Below, piece by piece: positions 9,227 to 18,469 of a stretch of 64,000 nt of DNA. The notes beneath the pieces are model-generated. The model worked only from the letters and a program-made list of their open reading frames with translations, was not told where the DNA came from and ran no database searches. Position 1 is the first letter of the stretch, and each line of letters starts with the position of its first letter. The translations under genes and the position numbers were made by a program. The stretch lies in assembly GCA_905182175.1 (NCBI GenBank), contig CAJJAT010000026.1, positions 1 through 64,000 on the forward strand. Direction: 5' to 3'. Origin of the DNA: Flavobacteriales bacterium UBA1494 (GTDB lineage Bacteria > Bacteroidota > Bacteroidia > Flavobacteriales_E > Vicingaceae).

Positions 9227-9286
9227 AAAACCTAGTCCTCTCGATACAATTCCGACCAATCGGAATCACTCGAGGAACTAGGTTTT
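9227..9286. repeat. Long imperfect inverted repeat (hairpin)
   Basis: The left arm at 9227-9255 begins aaaacctagtcctctcga. The right arm at 9260-9286 ends ctcgaggaactaggtttt. The arms are near-complements over about 27 bases with a 4-base loop and two small irregularities. It opens the repeat cluster that follows and resembles a palindromic intergenic repeat unit more than a terminator. Confidence 0.7.
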
Positions 9287-9299
9287 GCTTTATATAAAT

Positions 9300-9640
9300 G
9301 TTTGTTGCTCCCTCTTCCTTGCCGTCATGCGCTGCTTTTTTTTATTGCGCCCTTCGATACGCTTTTTCAAAGTACTCAGGGTGCAATAAAACGCAGCTCC
9401 ATGTTTTGCGCTCCTGCTAATCGTCGGCTAACGTTTGTTCGTCAATCATGGCGTAGATTGCTTCACTTTGTTCGCAATGACTAGCCAATCTTCCTCAGTC
9501 ACTCACTGCTGTTATGTTGTTCGTACTCCTTCGGCAAGCTCAGGAACCACTCACAACCTTCACAGCAGGCAGCCTCCTAATGCGCAACGGGTCGCCTTAA
9601 CCACGTAATGGCTTTTTAAAACTGCTTGTGGCAGTTTGTG
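9300..9640. repeat. Mosaic of intergenic repeat sequences
   Basis: The stretch is richer in G+C than its surroundings and carries motifs typical of dispersed intergenic repeats: cccttcgatacgc with actcagggtgcaa, attgcttcactttgttcgca followed by atgac, and tccttcggcaagctcaggaa. Translated, one segment reads RRLLHFVRND, the tell-tale false peptide encoded by the RNEAI/LHFVRND repeat type found in many bacterial genomes. The open frame at 9302-9484 is therefore a translated repeat and not a gene. Confidence 0.6.
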
Positions 9641-9899
9641 GGAATTTACTTCATCATAGACCAAGTGGAGAAATAGAGTTCATCAGAAGTAATTGATACT
9701 GCTCATAGTGCGTTTCAAATGAGCTGTTATCATAAAAATGAGAAAGGAAGTTAGACTTGCCAAGAGGCAAATACAATCGAAATAGTTTAGACTTCGCAGA
9801 ATCAGAAATGCCTGATACAGGATGTAAAGTTTACTTTGGAGCAACAAGAGAAAGGGTACTAATTTTTGCATCCCACTTTAAAATCGTACTATTGAGATA

Positions 9900-10292
9900 G
9901 TGAGACAAATTCAATCCATCCTACTGCTTTTTATAATGGAGATAGCACTATTTCCATCTCAATTTGTGTGCGCTACTTACCCACTCGGACAAACCAATCA
10001 CAGCTTTTATGAATCTAGTCCTTGTGAAATTCGAACGGCAATCGTGAAACAACCCCGAGAGCAGCTTTTAACCCCAATGGTTTGTAAAGATATCTCCAAT
10101 GCAATGAATGATAACATTAACAATGACTCAGAAAGAGCAGTCTCTACGAAAGGATTGGCCGCTAGTATGGTCGTATTTAACTTGGATAACTACGATGTGT
10201 TGGAGCAAGTTTTTTTAACTCCTTCTAATCCAAAATGCCCCATGGCAACTTTGCAATCAGAAAGTCCGTTTCGCGCACCGCCATTGGTTTAG
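9900..10292 (+). CDS. Small secreted protein of unknown function upstream of RND pump
   Basis: The 130-residue frame starts at a GTG at 9900, or possibly at the ATG at 9936. It begins with a hydrophobic segment (IQSILLLFIMEIALFPSQFVCA) that could be a signal peptide, and ends in SESPFRAPPLV. I do not recognise the family. It lies 166 bases before the RND permease on the same strand, so it may share its promoter. The rest is polar and lacks obvious repeats, and only four cysteines are seen. It could be a small accessory protein of the pump or an unrelated orphan. Confidence 0.45.
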   Translation: MRQIQSILLLFIMEIALFPSQFVCATYPLGQTNHSFYESSPCEIRTAIVKQPREQLLTPMVCKDISNAMNDNINNDSERAVSTKGLAASMVVFNLDNYDVLEQVFLTPSNPKCPMATLQSESPFRAPPLV

Positions 10293-10458
10293 CTGCTCAT
10301 TTGTTTCGGCTACTGCCGCAAGCGGTGAATTGACTTCCCTCTACAACAGGAAAAAGCTCCTGCTTTCATACCTCAACTATGGGTCTTTAATAGATAAATT
10401 AAAAGATTAATATAAAGGTTATTTGACACAAGAAAATTAAGAATACAAAAAATTAGTT

Positions 10459-13400
10459 ATGATTAAATTATCTTTTAAGAATCCGTATTTGGTGCTTGTA
10501 TTTGCCATTATTGTGGCATTACTAGCTGGCGTTCTTATCCCAAGAATGCCGGTAGACATTCTTCCTCAATTCAAGAAATCTGCGATGCAGATTATTACCC
10601 TTTATCCCGGTATGCCTGCCGAAGTGGTGGAGAAAGATATCACTAGCCGAATGGAACGGTGGACCGGACAATCACCAGGAATCGAAAAACAACTTTCCAA
10701 AAGTATCATGGGCGTAAGTGTTGTAACCAATTTTTATGGTGAAGACATCGACCCTGCAGAAGCAATGGCTAATTCAACCTCCTATGCGGTAAGTGATATG
10801 TATTATCAGCCACCTGGTACAATGCCTCCAATGATCCAGCCGTTTGACCCTACAGCTTCTAAACCTTTGATGCTTTTAACAGTAAGTAGTGATGTAAAAA
10901 ATGGCAAGGAATTGTATGATGTAGCCTACTTAAATCTGCGCCAAATGCTGAGTGGTGTAGAAGGTATTGTTGCTCCTGCGGCTTATGGCGGGTCATTGAG
11001 AATGATTTATGTCTATGTGGACCCTAACAAGATGGAAGCGCTTGGAATTTCGCAAACGCAAGTAATGGAAGCCATTCAAAAAAATACAACCATGATTCCT
11101 TCTGGTATTGCCAACATTGGTAATGTCAATTATGGTGTAGATGCAAAAGGATTAATCATTGATGTGAAAGATTTTGACGACATCGTCATTACGCATAAAA
11201 ATGGAAATCCCATATACATTAAAGATATTGGACAAACAAAGGATGCCAGTGCCATTCAAACAAACATTGCCCGAGTAGACGGTAAAGAGCAGGTTTATTT
11301 ACCTATTTTCAAACGACCAGGTGCAAATACAATCGCCTCTGTGGAAGCAGTTAAAAAAGCATTACCAGGCTTGAAAGAAAGGATGCCAGACGATGTGAAC
11401 CTCAATGTAATTTTTGACCAGTCCTCTTATGTGCGAAATGCTATTTCGGGTTTACAAAATGCAGGATTAGGAGGTTTGATTTTAGTTATCATTGTCTTGA
11501 TCCTCTTTCTTGGAAATTTCAGGTCCTCCCTTATCGTAGCAATCAGCCTGCCTCTATCGGTGCTGTTTGCTTTCATCATGCTTTATCTTACAGGACAAGC
11601 TATTAATAGCATTACCATTGGAGGGCTGGCACTAGTATTGGGCCTTTTGGTGGACAACTCCATTGTTGTTTTAGAGAACATCGACCGCCATCTTAAAATG
11701 GGCAAAAATTCATTTTCAGCTGCAAAGGATGCTGCTTTAGAAGTAGCAAACCCTGTGTTAGCCTCTACATTGGTAATAATTGTAGTGTTTTTTCCAGTTC
11801 TATTTTTAACAGGAATAACTAAGTTTCTATTCTCACCTCTAGCAATAACAGTAACCGCCTCGATGATTGGATCATACATTTTTGCATTGACCTTGATTCC
11901 CTTAATGGCGGCATTTTTCTTTAAAAATAAGTTACCTAACTCAGATAATAAACCCAAGAAAAATATCCTTGGATTTTTTCAGAGATTCATTGACAGGTTA
12001 GGCGCTAACTATCAAAACAGTCTTTCAAAAACATTAGAATACCGTTGGCCTATTTTAGGAATTGCAGTTTTGCTATTGGTCACCTCTTTGTTTCTATTGA
12101 AAAATACGGGTTATGAATTGTTCCCGCAATCAGATGTTGGACAAATGGAAATTACCGTGCGGATGGAGTCAGGTACCCGCTTGGAGGATGCCAATAACAC
12201 CATTGCAGAAATGGAACAGGTTATCCGAGAAGAAACGGGGAATGATTTACAGCAGCTGGTAGCAAATATTGGAATCTTTTATGATTTACCTGCCGCATAC
12301 ACTCCGAATTCAGGAACTCAAGATGCCTTTATAGGAGTTCAATTAAAGGATTCTCACGAAACAAGCACCTTTGAATATGCCTCGCAACTGCGGAAAAAGC
12401 TACATGAGAAATTTCCCGGTATTGAATTGAGCTTTAATACTGGTGGAATGATAACAGCAGCGCTAAATGAAGGAAAGCCCGCACCAATTGATGTTCAAGT
12501 AAAAGGAAACGATCTTAATGTACTTCGGGAAATTTCTGAGAAAATACGAGATACCATTGCGACACTTTCTAGCACCCGCGATGTTCGTGTTTTACAGCGG
12601 CTAGACCAGCCTGCAAAAAACATAGAGATTGACAGGGTAAAAGCAGCAGAATTGGGGGTTGAGCCCGTAGACGCTATTAAAAATATGGTATCTGCATTGA
12701 ACTCTTCTGTTACGTTTCAAAAAGCATTTTGGATTGATGAGCGCAACGGCAATCACTATTATGTAGGGGTTACTTATCCTGAAAGTGAAATTCATAGTCG
12801 CTTTGTACTCGAGAATGTGGGAGTAAGTAGTTCCCTGACTGACAAAACCATTCCATTCCGAAATTTCTCAGAAATGACAGATGGCACAAATCCTGTTGAA
12901 ATAAATCACCACAATTTAACTAGGGCATTTAATGTCTACGCAAATGTTGAAGGCATGGATGTTGGCAGTGTTTCGGATGAAATACAAAAGATCATTGACG
13001 GAATGGAAGTTCCTCCCGGGTATGAAGTTAAATTTGAAGGAGAAGTTGCCATCATTAAAAAATCTTTTAGCGGACTGGGGATAGGATTAGCTTTGGCAGT
13101 AATTCTATCGTTCCTAATTATTACACCTCTCTTCCGTTCATTTAGAAAACCACTGATCATCATTTTGGCTTTCCCTTTTGGACTAATTGGTGTTGGATTT
13201 TTGATGTGGAGTACAGGAACCTATTTAAGCATTCAATCCATCATGGGAATTATTATGATGGTTGGTATTTCTGTTTCTTACGGAAATATATTGGTGGACA
13301 GAATTAATGTTTTGATGATTGAAGGCAAACAGAAACAAGCTGCCATAATTGAAGGTTCTTCCGACCGCTTTCGTCCAGTATTGATGACCGCATCTACCAC

Positions 13401-13560
13401 TATTTTTGGGTTATTGCCTACTGCTTTAGCAACCAGCCCAGGCTCAGAAGCGAATGTTCCTTTGGCGATTGCTGTTATAGGTGGAACATTCATGGCAGCC
13501 CTAATTACCCTTTACATCATTCCTATTTTTTATTCACTTATTGCAAAAACCGCAAAATAA
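10459..13560 (+). CDS. RND family multidrug efflux permease
   Basis: The 1033-residue inner-membrane permease of an AcrB/MexF-like tripartite pump exports substrates using the proton gradient. TM1 (about 9-28) is followed by the first periplasmic porter region with TLYPGMPAEVVEKDITSRME. TM2-TM6 include LVDNSIVVLENIDRH (about 398-412), the TM4 region that carries the proton-relay acid. A second TM1-like segment lies near 530, and the duplicated second half ends in TM12 (LITLYIIPIFYSLIA). The stop codon TAA overlaps the ATG of the adaptor gene (TAATG). Gene order is permease, adaptor, TolC. The substrate cannot be read from sequence, and no regulator is adjacent. Confidence 0.95.
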   Translation: MIKLSFKNPYLVLVFAIIVALLAGVLIPRMPVDILPQFKKSAMQIITLYPGMPAEVVEKDITSRMERWTGQSPGIEKQLSKSIMGVSVVTNFYGEDIDPAEAMANSTSYAVSDMYYQPPGTMPPMIQPFDPTASKPLMLLTVSSDVKNGKELYDVAYLNLRQMLSGVEGIVAPAAYGGSLRMIYVYVDPNKMEALGISQTQVMEAIQKNTTMIPSGIANIGNVNYGVDAKGLIIDVKDFDDIVITHKNGNPIYIKDIGQTKDASAIQTNIARVDGKEQVYLPIFKRPGANTIASVEAVKKALPGLKERMPDDVNLNVIFDQSSYVRNAISGLQNAGLGGLILVIIVLILFLGNFRSSLIVAISLPLSVLFAFIMLYLTGQAINSITIGGLALVLGLLVDNSIVVLENIDRHLKMGKNSFSAAKDAALEVANPVLASTLVIIVVFFPVLFLTGITKFLFSPLAITVTASMIGSYIFALTLIPLMAAFFFKNKLPNSDNKPKKNILGFFQRFIDRLGANYQNSLSKTLEYRWPILGIAVLLLVTSLFLLKNTGYELFPQSDVGQMEITVRMESGTRLEDANNTIAEMEQVIREETGNDLQQLVANIGIFYDLPAAYTPNSGTQDAFIGVQLKDSHETSTFEYASQLRKKLHEKFPGIELSFNTGGMITAALNEGKPAPIDVQVKGNDLNVLREISEKIRDTIATLSSTRDVRVLQRLDQPAKNIEIDRVKAAELGVEPVDAIKNMVSALNSSVTFQKAFWIDERNGNHYYVGVTYPESEIHSRFVLENVGVSSSLTDKTIPFRNFSEMTDGTNPVEINHHNLTRAFNVYANVEGMDVGSVSDEIQKIIDGMEVPPGYEVKFEGEVAIIKKSFSGLGIGLALAVILSFLIITPLFRSFRKPLIIILAFPFGLIGVGFLMWSTGTYLSIQSIMGIIMMVGISVSYGNILVDRINVLMIEGKQKQAAIIEGSSDRFRPVLMTASTTIFGLLPTALATSPGSEANVPLAIAVIGGTFMAALITLYIIPIFYSLIAKTAK

Positions 13561-14660
13561 TGAAGACTTTAATAAATATAAAATCAGTAGCAGTTTTTGC
13601 AATGCTACTCTCCTTGCTTGTTTCCTGTAACAATTTGGAAAAAGATACGGAAGGAACCGTTGCAAATCGCTACAAAGTAGACAAAGTTCAGAAAGTAGAA
13701 GTTGTTACGCCCAAGCAACGATCTTTTAAAAGTGAAGTGCTAATCGCAGGAACGGCACGTCCTAATCAAATCGTCACACTTTACGCCATGGAAGCGGGAA
13801 TGCTTGTAAAAATGAGCAAAGATATTGGTGATCAAGTAACTATAGGAGAAACCATTGCTTTTTTAAAAAATCCTGAATTACAGCAACAACAGCTAAAATG
13901 GTTGGCCGAAACAACAGCTAAAAAAGCCAATTTTGAGCGTTTAAATGCAGTGTATAAAAAAAGTCCTGCCCTAACTAATGTTCAGTTGGTAGAAAGTGCT
14001 GAAGCAGAATACCTTTCTACAAAAGCCAATTTGGTTGCATTTAATAATCGAGTGGAATTTTTAAGTATTAAAGCTCCTTTTTCAGGGATTATAACGAAAC
14101 GGTTTGTGGACAAAGGAGCGCTAATCCAAAGCGGTTTAAATGAAAGTAATCCACAAGCGCTGTTTGAGTTACAGGAAATAAATCCAATTCGATTGACCAT
14201 TCCTGTTCCCGAATCAGATGCAGTAGGTATCCAAAAAGGAATGAAAGTTGAGGTTAGCTTCCCTGAACTGTCCAGTGAATTTTCAGTGGCAAAGGTCAGT
14301 CGCACTTCCAATGCGCTTGACCCTATGTCTAAAACAATGCAAGTTGAAGTTGACTTGGACAACCTTGATGGCAAAATAATTTCGGGAATGTACGCCAAGG
14401 CTTTGTTACAAATTAACAGCAAGGAAAATATCCTGTCTTTACCCATGATAGCTAAAGTAAGTCACAAAAACGAAGACTATGTGCTTGTTGTAATAGAAGG
14501 TAAAGTCAAAAGAATACCAATTACCATAGGCCTATCAAATCAAGATTACTTTGAAGTTCTAAACGATCAATTCAATTCTGAAACACAGGTAATTGTTCAA
14601 GGAAAAGGCTTAGTGAAACCAGGACAAATTGTGACACCAATAGTAAAGCAACAGCAATGA
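13560..14660 (+). CDS. RND efflux periplasmic adaptor (membrane fusion) lipoprotein
   Basis: The 366-residue adaptor bridges the permease and the TolC channel. A lipoprotein signal ends in LLSLLVSC with lipidated C23. After about 40 residues comes the barrel-sandwich hybrid, split around a coiled hairpin: RPNQIVTLYAMEAGMLVKM and later VEFLSIKAPFSGIITKRFVD. The hairpin between them (about 105-160) is rich in Gln, Leu and Ala. A beta-barrel and C-terminal domain follow. The gene overlaps the permease stop at its 5' end and the TolC start at its 3' end (ATGA at 14657-14660), which indicates translational coupling. Confidence 0.94.
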   Translation: MKTLINIKSVAVFAMLLSLLVSCNNLEKDTEGTVANRYKVDKVQKVEVVTPKQRSFKSEVLIAGTARPNQIVTLYAMEAGMLVKMSKDIGDQVTIGETIAFLKNPELQQQQLKWLAETTAKKANFERLNAVYKKSPALTNVQLVESAEAEYLSTKANLVAFNNRVEFLSIKAPFSGIITKRFVDKGALIQSGLNESNPQALFELQEINPIRLTIPVPESDAVGIQKGMKVEVSFPELSSEFSVAKVSRTSNALDPMSKTMQVEVDLDNLDGKIISGMYAKALLQINSKENILSLPMIAKVSHKNEDYVLVVIEGKVKRIPITIGLSNQDYFEVLNDQFNSETQVIVQGKGLVKPGQIVTPIVKQQQ

Positions 14661-16015
14661 ATACAATAAAAAATAGATTCAAAGAAATGAGGATACTAAC
14701 GTGCGTCTTGTTTTTACTAGTCGGCAATACAGCAAAAGTTTCAGCCCAAGACACCATTGCTATCAATTTAGAAACAATATTGAAAGTCGGTGGAGCAGCG
14801 AACCTAACCATCAAGGAATATAAAGAACGCCAAGAACTCTCCTTGGCTAAATTAGCCAAAGCCAAAGAGTGGTGGCTACCAGAGGTATATGCAGGAGTTC
14901 AGACCCATCAACTTTGGGGTGCAGCGATGAATGCAGACGGTCGATTCTTCTTGGATGTAACCAGACAGAATCTTTGGGGTGGTTTAGGAGTAAATGCGAC
15001 TTGGGATTTTGCAGAAGGCATTTACAACGTTAAGGCTGCTCATTTAAAAAGTGAAGCGAATAAATACCTCACACAGGCAGAAAGCAATCAGCAACTGCTA
15101 AAAATGATACATAGCTATTACGATTTAATGACCGCTCAACTCAATTTCAATGCTTACGAAAGTTTGGCCATTCAATCCGATAAGATTGCACAGCAAATAC
15201 AAATTCAGTTAGAAGCAGGCTTACTTTACGAGTCAGATTTACTCGTAGCAAAAAGCAACAAAAATCATTTGCAACTAGAGATGTTTCAAGCTAAAAAAGC
15301 GTGTAACAATGCATCTGCAACACTAAAAAAAATGCTCAATATCGAGCAAAACGTCAAGATGTTAAGTACAGACACATCTTTACTTCCCTTGGATTTCACA
15401 GCCAAATTAAAAGTAGTAGAAGATTCAGCTTATCGCAACCGTTTTGAAATTAAAGCCAATGAAATACATTTAATCTCGCTAGAAACGGAACGAAAAAAAT
15501 ACACCACGGGGTTATTTATTCCTGAACTAAATATTAGCACGTATGGGTCAACCTATGGGAGGATCAATGGAAATGTTTCACCCATGTTTCCTGCAGAGAA
15601 CCCAAAGACACAACAGCTTTATCCAACCGGGGCTTTGAATGTTTCGGTGTTGTGGAAGATTCCATTAGGAGCGCTTACCTATCAAGGTGACAAAAAAATA
15701 TTTGACAGTAAAATTCGACTCAACGTAATCAAAAAAGAACAGTTTAAAGCCCAAATTAGTGAAGAAATAGCGCATGCAAAATCTGATTTACAATTAAGTA
15801 AAGACCAAATAAAAACTGCTAAAGAAGCATTGGGCTTTACTTCAAAAGCATTGAATCAAAGCATGGAAAGGCAACAAATTGGAACGGCCAAACCGTTTGA
15901 GGTTTTTCAGACTCAGCAGTTTTTTTTACAAGCGAAGTTGGATTTTTTGAAGGCTGTAAGCGAATTTAATAAAGCACAGTTTGCCTTTAAGGTGGCAAAA
16001 GGGGAGATCCTTTAA
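14657..16015 (+). CDS. TolC family outer-membrane efflux channel
   Basis: The 452-residue protein has a signal peptide (after MKNRFKEM-type basic residues, LTCVLFLLVGNTAKVSAQ) followed by two copies of the TolC helical repeat. The repeats are predicted from long Ala-, Lys- and Gln-rich helical segments at about 40-200 and 240-450. Segments such as WWLPEVYAGVQ and LNVSVLWKIPLGAL look like the outer-membrane strands. It completes the tripartite pump as the outer-membrane duct. It overlaps the adaptor gene by 4 bases and is the last gene of the operon. No clear terminator hairpin follows. Confidence 0.93.
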   Translation: MNTIKNRFKEMRILTCVLFLLVGNTAKVSAQDTIAINLETILKVGGAANLTIKEYKERQELSLAKLAKAKEWWLPEVYAGVQTHQLWGAAMNADGRFFLDVTRQNLWGGLGVNATWDFAEGIYNVKAAHLKSEANKYLTQAESNQQLLKMIHSYYDLMTAQLNFNAYESLAIQSDKIAQQIQIQLEAGLLYESDLLVAKSNKNHLQLEMFQAKKACNNASATLKKMLNIEQNVKMLSTDTSLLPLDFTAKLKVVEDSAYRNRFEIKANEIHLISLETERKKYTTGLFIPELNISTYGSTYGRINGNVSPMFPAENPKTQQLYPTGALNVSVLWKIPLGALTYQGDKKIFDSKIRLNVIKKEQFKAQISEEIAHAKSDLQLSKDQIKTAKEALGFTSKALNQSMERQQIGTAKPFEVFQTQQFFLQAKLDFLKAVSEFNKAQFAFKVAKGEIL

Positions 16016-16343
16016 ACCCTTCTCATTTACCAAAACACTACTCAATTTTGACAGCAATTCCAGTGTAAAAGTTTGACATACAAGGCAAAGTAGAAACCTT
16101 ATGCGTTTAGTTTACTGCTGTGCGAACGGTAAACTACTTTTCAAGAGACTTGGTTGATTTAGGTTAGTTTAATTGACTTCTCACCTGTTTGTAAACCCAT
16201 AAAAACTGTTCTCAAATTTTGAAAAAACAAAATCTCAGCCGTTAACTTTACTATTGGCAACTTAAACCATTTTTATTACTTCGCTTAAGATTAACAGATG
16301 TATCAAGACCTGAAAACAATAACTTTTGCTAACATTGTAGTAC
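16016..16343. other. Intergenic region after the efflux operon
   Basis: About 330 bases hold no open frame or strong hairpin. A weak 6-bp repeat gtttac/gtaaac lies near 16109-16133. The promoter of the next gene should be at the right end. Nothing else is seen. Confidence 0.5.
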
Positions 16344-17210
16344 ATGCAAACGACAAAACTCAGTAATCAAAGTATTTTACCACTCACCTGTTCCCGTGCT
16401 GGCACATGCTGTTACGGTAAAGTTGTTAATCTTAATCCGTGGGAGCTATTAAACTTAAGTAGGGAGAAAAAAATTACACCAAAAGAGTTTCGTGACCTTT
16501 ACTGTGAATTTGGTGGCATTCGATTGCGATTTGACGGAAAAGCAGATACAAAAGGACAGCAATCTTGCAGTCAATATGTAGATAATTTCGGATGCAGCGT
16601 CCACTTGGGACGGCCATTGGCCTGTCGACTATTTCCGTTAGGCCGTCAAATACAAAATAATGAAGCACACTACATCTACCAAGGTGCTAAATTTCCCTGC
16701 TTAACTGACTGTGCAGAAGTTTTAGAATTACCTAAACTAAGTGTTGGTGAATACCTAAAAGGTCAGGCGGCAGATCAATTTGAAAAAGCGCAAGATGAAT
16801 ACTTAAAAGTAATGCAAAACATAGCAGACATAGCTTTTGAATTGTTATTAGACTCGGGTTTGGCAGCATCCGGAGACAGGAAAACATTAAAACTGTGGAG
16901 AGAAATGGGCAAAGCTGAACCTGAGGTTTTAGCCCAAAAAATTGGCAAAGAATGGATAGACTATTTGATGATCCCACCCATAACAGAAGATAGTCTCAAT
17001 CCTATTCTTTTTGCACAAAAGCACAACAATTTTATAGCACAAAAAGCACAGGAAAAATTTGGTGCTTTAAAAACAAATCAAGAATTTCACGAAGGTTCCG
17101 TTTTACTAATGGGAGTTTCATTGCACCTAGCGAGAGGACTAGGGGCGGACCAGAAATCAATTGCTGAACACTGGATTGCAACAGCAAAAAACTTTGGTGC
17201 TGGAGAATAA
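16344..17210 (+). CDS. YkgJ-family cysteine-cluster protein
   Basis: The N-terminal half shows the YkgJ (CxxCxxCC-type zinc/iron-chelating) signature: CSRAGTCC (C16, C22, C23), then SCSQY (C75), and GCSVHLGRPLACRLFPLG (C84, C94). The spacing matches the family pattern C..y....C.Iy..RP..Cr.fP. At 288 residues it is longer than minimal YkgJ proteins; the C-terminal half (about 130-288) is helical and unassigned. The family is thought to bind a metal ion and its function is unknown. The gene stands alone, with decayed sequence on its right. Confidence 0.85.
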   Translation: MQTTKLSNQSILPLTCSRAGTCCYGKVVNLNPWELLNLSREKKITPKEFRDLYCEFGGIRLRFDGKADTKGQQSCSQYVDNFGCSVHLGRPLACRLFPLGRQIQNNEAHYIYQGAKFPCLTDCAEVLELPKLSVGEYLKGQAADQFEKAQDEYLKVMQNIADIAFELLLDSGLAASGDRKTLKLWREMGKAEPEVLAQKIGKEWIDYLMIPPITEDSLNPILFAQKHNNFIAQKAQEKFGALKTNQEFHEGSVLLMGVSLHLARGLGADQKSIAEHWIATAKNFGAGE

Positions 17211-17339
17211 TATTGAAGCTAATCTGCTCACTGTTCTATTTATTGAAACGTTCAACGACTCGCTAATTAAATATTTAAACCGCGTTACTTAAAATCTAAT
17301 ACATCATCCCGACTTTCTTAGGACTAAAACATGTACTTA

Positions 17340-17605
17340 TCCTGCCTTTTGCTGCATAAATTTGCAACATCTGGATTAATTCGTGCTATAATGCTATATG
17401 CACCAGTGGTTGATACTTGGGTTTTATACATCCCAAACACAACTTGAAAACACCAAAGCAACTCTAATTTTTTGGCCATTAAAAATTCTTTCAACACTTT
17501 TTAAAAGCTCAGAAACTCATCGCTAAGTTTTTTGGAGTGAATGAATGCATCGATCGTACCTTTTGAAACATCTATCCCAAAGGCTTTCTTTAATTCCACG
17601 ACTTA
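17340..17605 (-). mobile_element. Remnant of an IS110-family transposase N-terminus
   Basis: On the minus strand from about 17605, one frame reads VVELKKAFGIDVSKGTIDAF and continues IHSKKLSDEFLSF to a stop near 17501. The segment FGIDVSK.T.D.F matches the start of the DEDD catalytic domain of IS110 transposases, where the D is a metal ligand. Further left the frame is broken, and another frame reads through to about 17340 without a firm match. No inverted repeats or downstream C-terminal domain are visible. I call it a truncated dead IS110 copy. Confidence 0.6.
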
Positions 17606-17658
17606 ATATTTAATAATATAAAAACTATCTAACGCATTATAATTGTGATATAAAAACA

Positions 17659-18081
17659 TTAAGCTTTAAAATAGCTTTTATACTGCCATAACCTGGGAAC
17701 AAATGAAAGCAGTAAAACCGGATATATAATTATATCAGCAATGATGTTTCCTGTTGTAAAACTCATGTTATCTTCTATAACAGTGCTTTTACCTCCACCG
17801 TATAAAACATGCTTGTGCTTCCATTTTTTTAAAGGAAAAGGCAATGTTCTACCTTCATCAATAAAATAGCGCATATCCTGAGACATTCCATCTTCCGTTA
17901 TTTCACTGATCCATTCACCAACAAGCGGTAATTTTAAGTGCACAACATCGCCCTTCTTTGATCCCCCAAACTCAATTAACTGAGCACCTGGAGGAAGTAA
18001 AAATTCAAACAAATTGCCGTCAAACCGATTATATACAAAATTTATGTCTTGAGGTACCCTTGATTTAAGTGTAATATTCAT
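17659..18081 (-). CDS. SRPBCC (START/Bet v1-like) superfamily protein
   Basis: Starting at the ATG at 18081 (MNITLKSRV), preferred over 18096, the protein has 140 residues. It follows the pattern of the ligand-binding SRPBCC proteins common in Bacteroidota: an initial strand with VPQDINFVYNRFDGNLFEFL, a middle LKLPLVGEWISEITEDG, and the characteristic PFPLKKWKHKHVL preceding a strand with N/T-rich residues. The C-terminal helix IIADIIIYPVLLLSFVPRLW is hydrophobic. The fold forms a cavity for a hydrophobic ligand. No function can be assigned. The gene is flanked by an IS110 remnant and decayed sequence but is itself intact. Confidence 0.65.
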   Translation of the reverse strand: MNITLKSRVPQDINFVYNRFDGNLFEFLLPPGAQLIEFGGSKKGDVVHLKLPLVGEWISEITEDGMSQDMRYFIDEGRTLPFPLKKWKHKHVLYGGGKSTVIEDNMSFTTGNIIADIIIYPVLLLSFVPRLWQYKSYFKA

Positions 18082-18469
18082 AGGTGGAAGATACAACTTC
18101 TACAAGGTTTTGTTCGAAAAATAGACCAATATAACTTTCTATGAATGGAATTTGACATGCCAATTTAAAACGCTTGTAAATTAGCCATCCCACACCTATC
18201 AGACTGAAATACCGAACGCAAAAAGACGCAAAATAAATTCTACAAAATACATGTAACACATCATTTATAGATGCGTTTTAAAGTCTTTACTCTATTTTAG
18301 GAAACATAAATTAGAGGTAATTTTTTTAACTAAATAAAGTTAAAGAACCGCTCGAAAGAATATTCAATATGGCTCTTATTACAGTGGATATTCTTCCACC
18401 CACACAAGAAGGCATTAGTTTTATAAAATGACCTAGATTACAATCCTAGTCTTTAAAATAAGTAAAACT
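18082..18469. other. Intergenic region, no gene seen
   Basis: The stretch upstream of the SRPBCC gene and before the next pseudogene has scattered stops in all frames. The minus-strand open frame at 18065-18259 has no recognisable sequence. I see only AT-rich presumptive promoter DNA. Confidence 0.45.

Noticed and set aside
9302-9484. Open frame of 60 residues with RRLLHFVRND
   Set aside because: It translates a known type of intergenic repeat; no start context and composition unlike the neighbouring genes.
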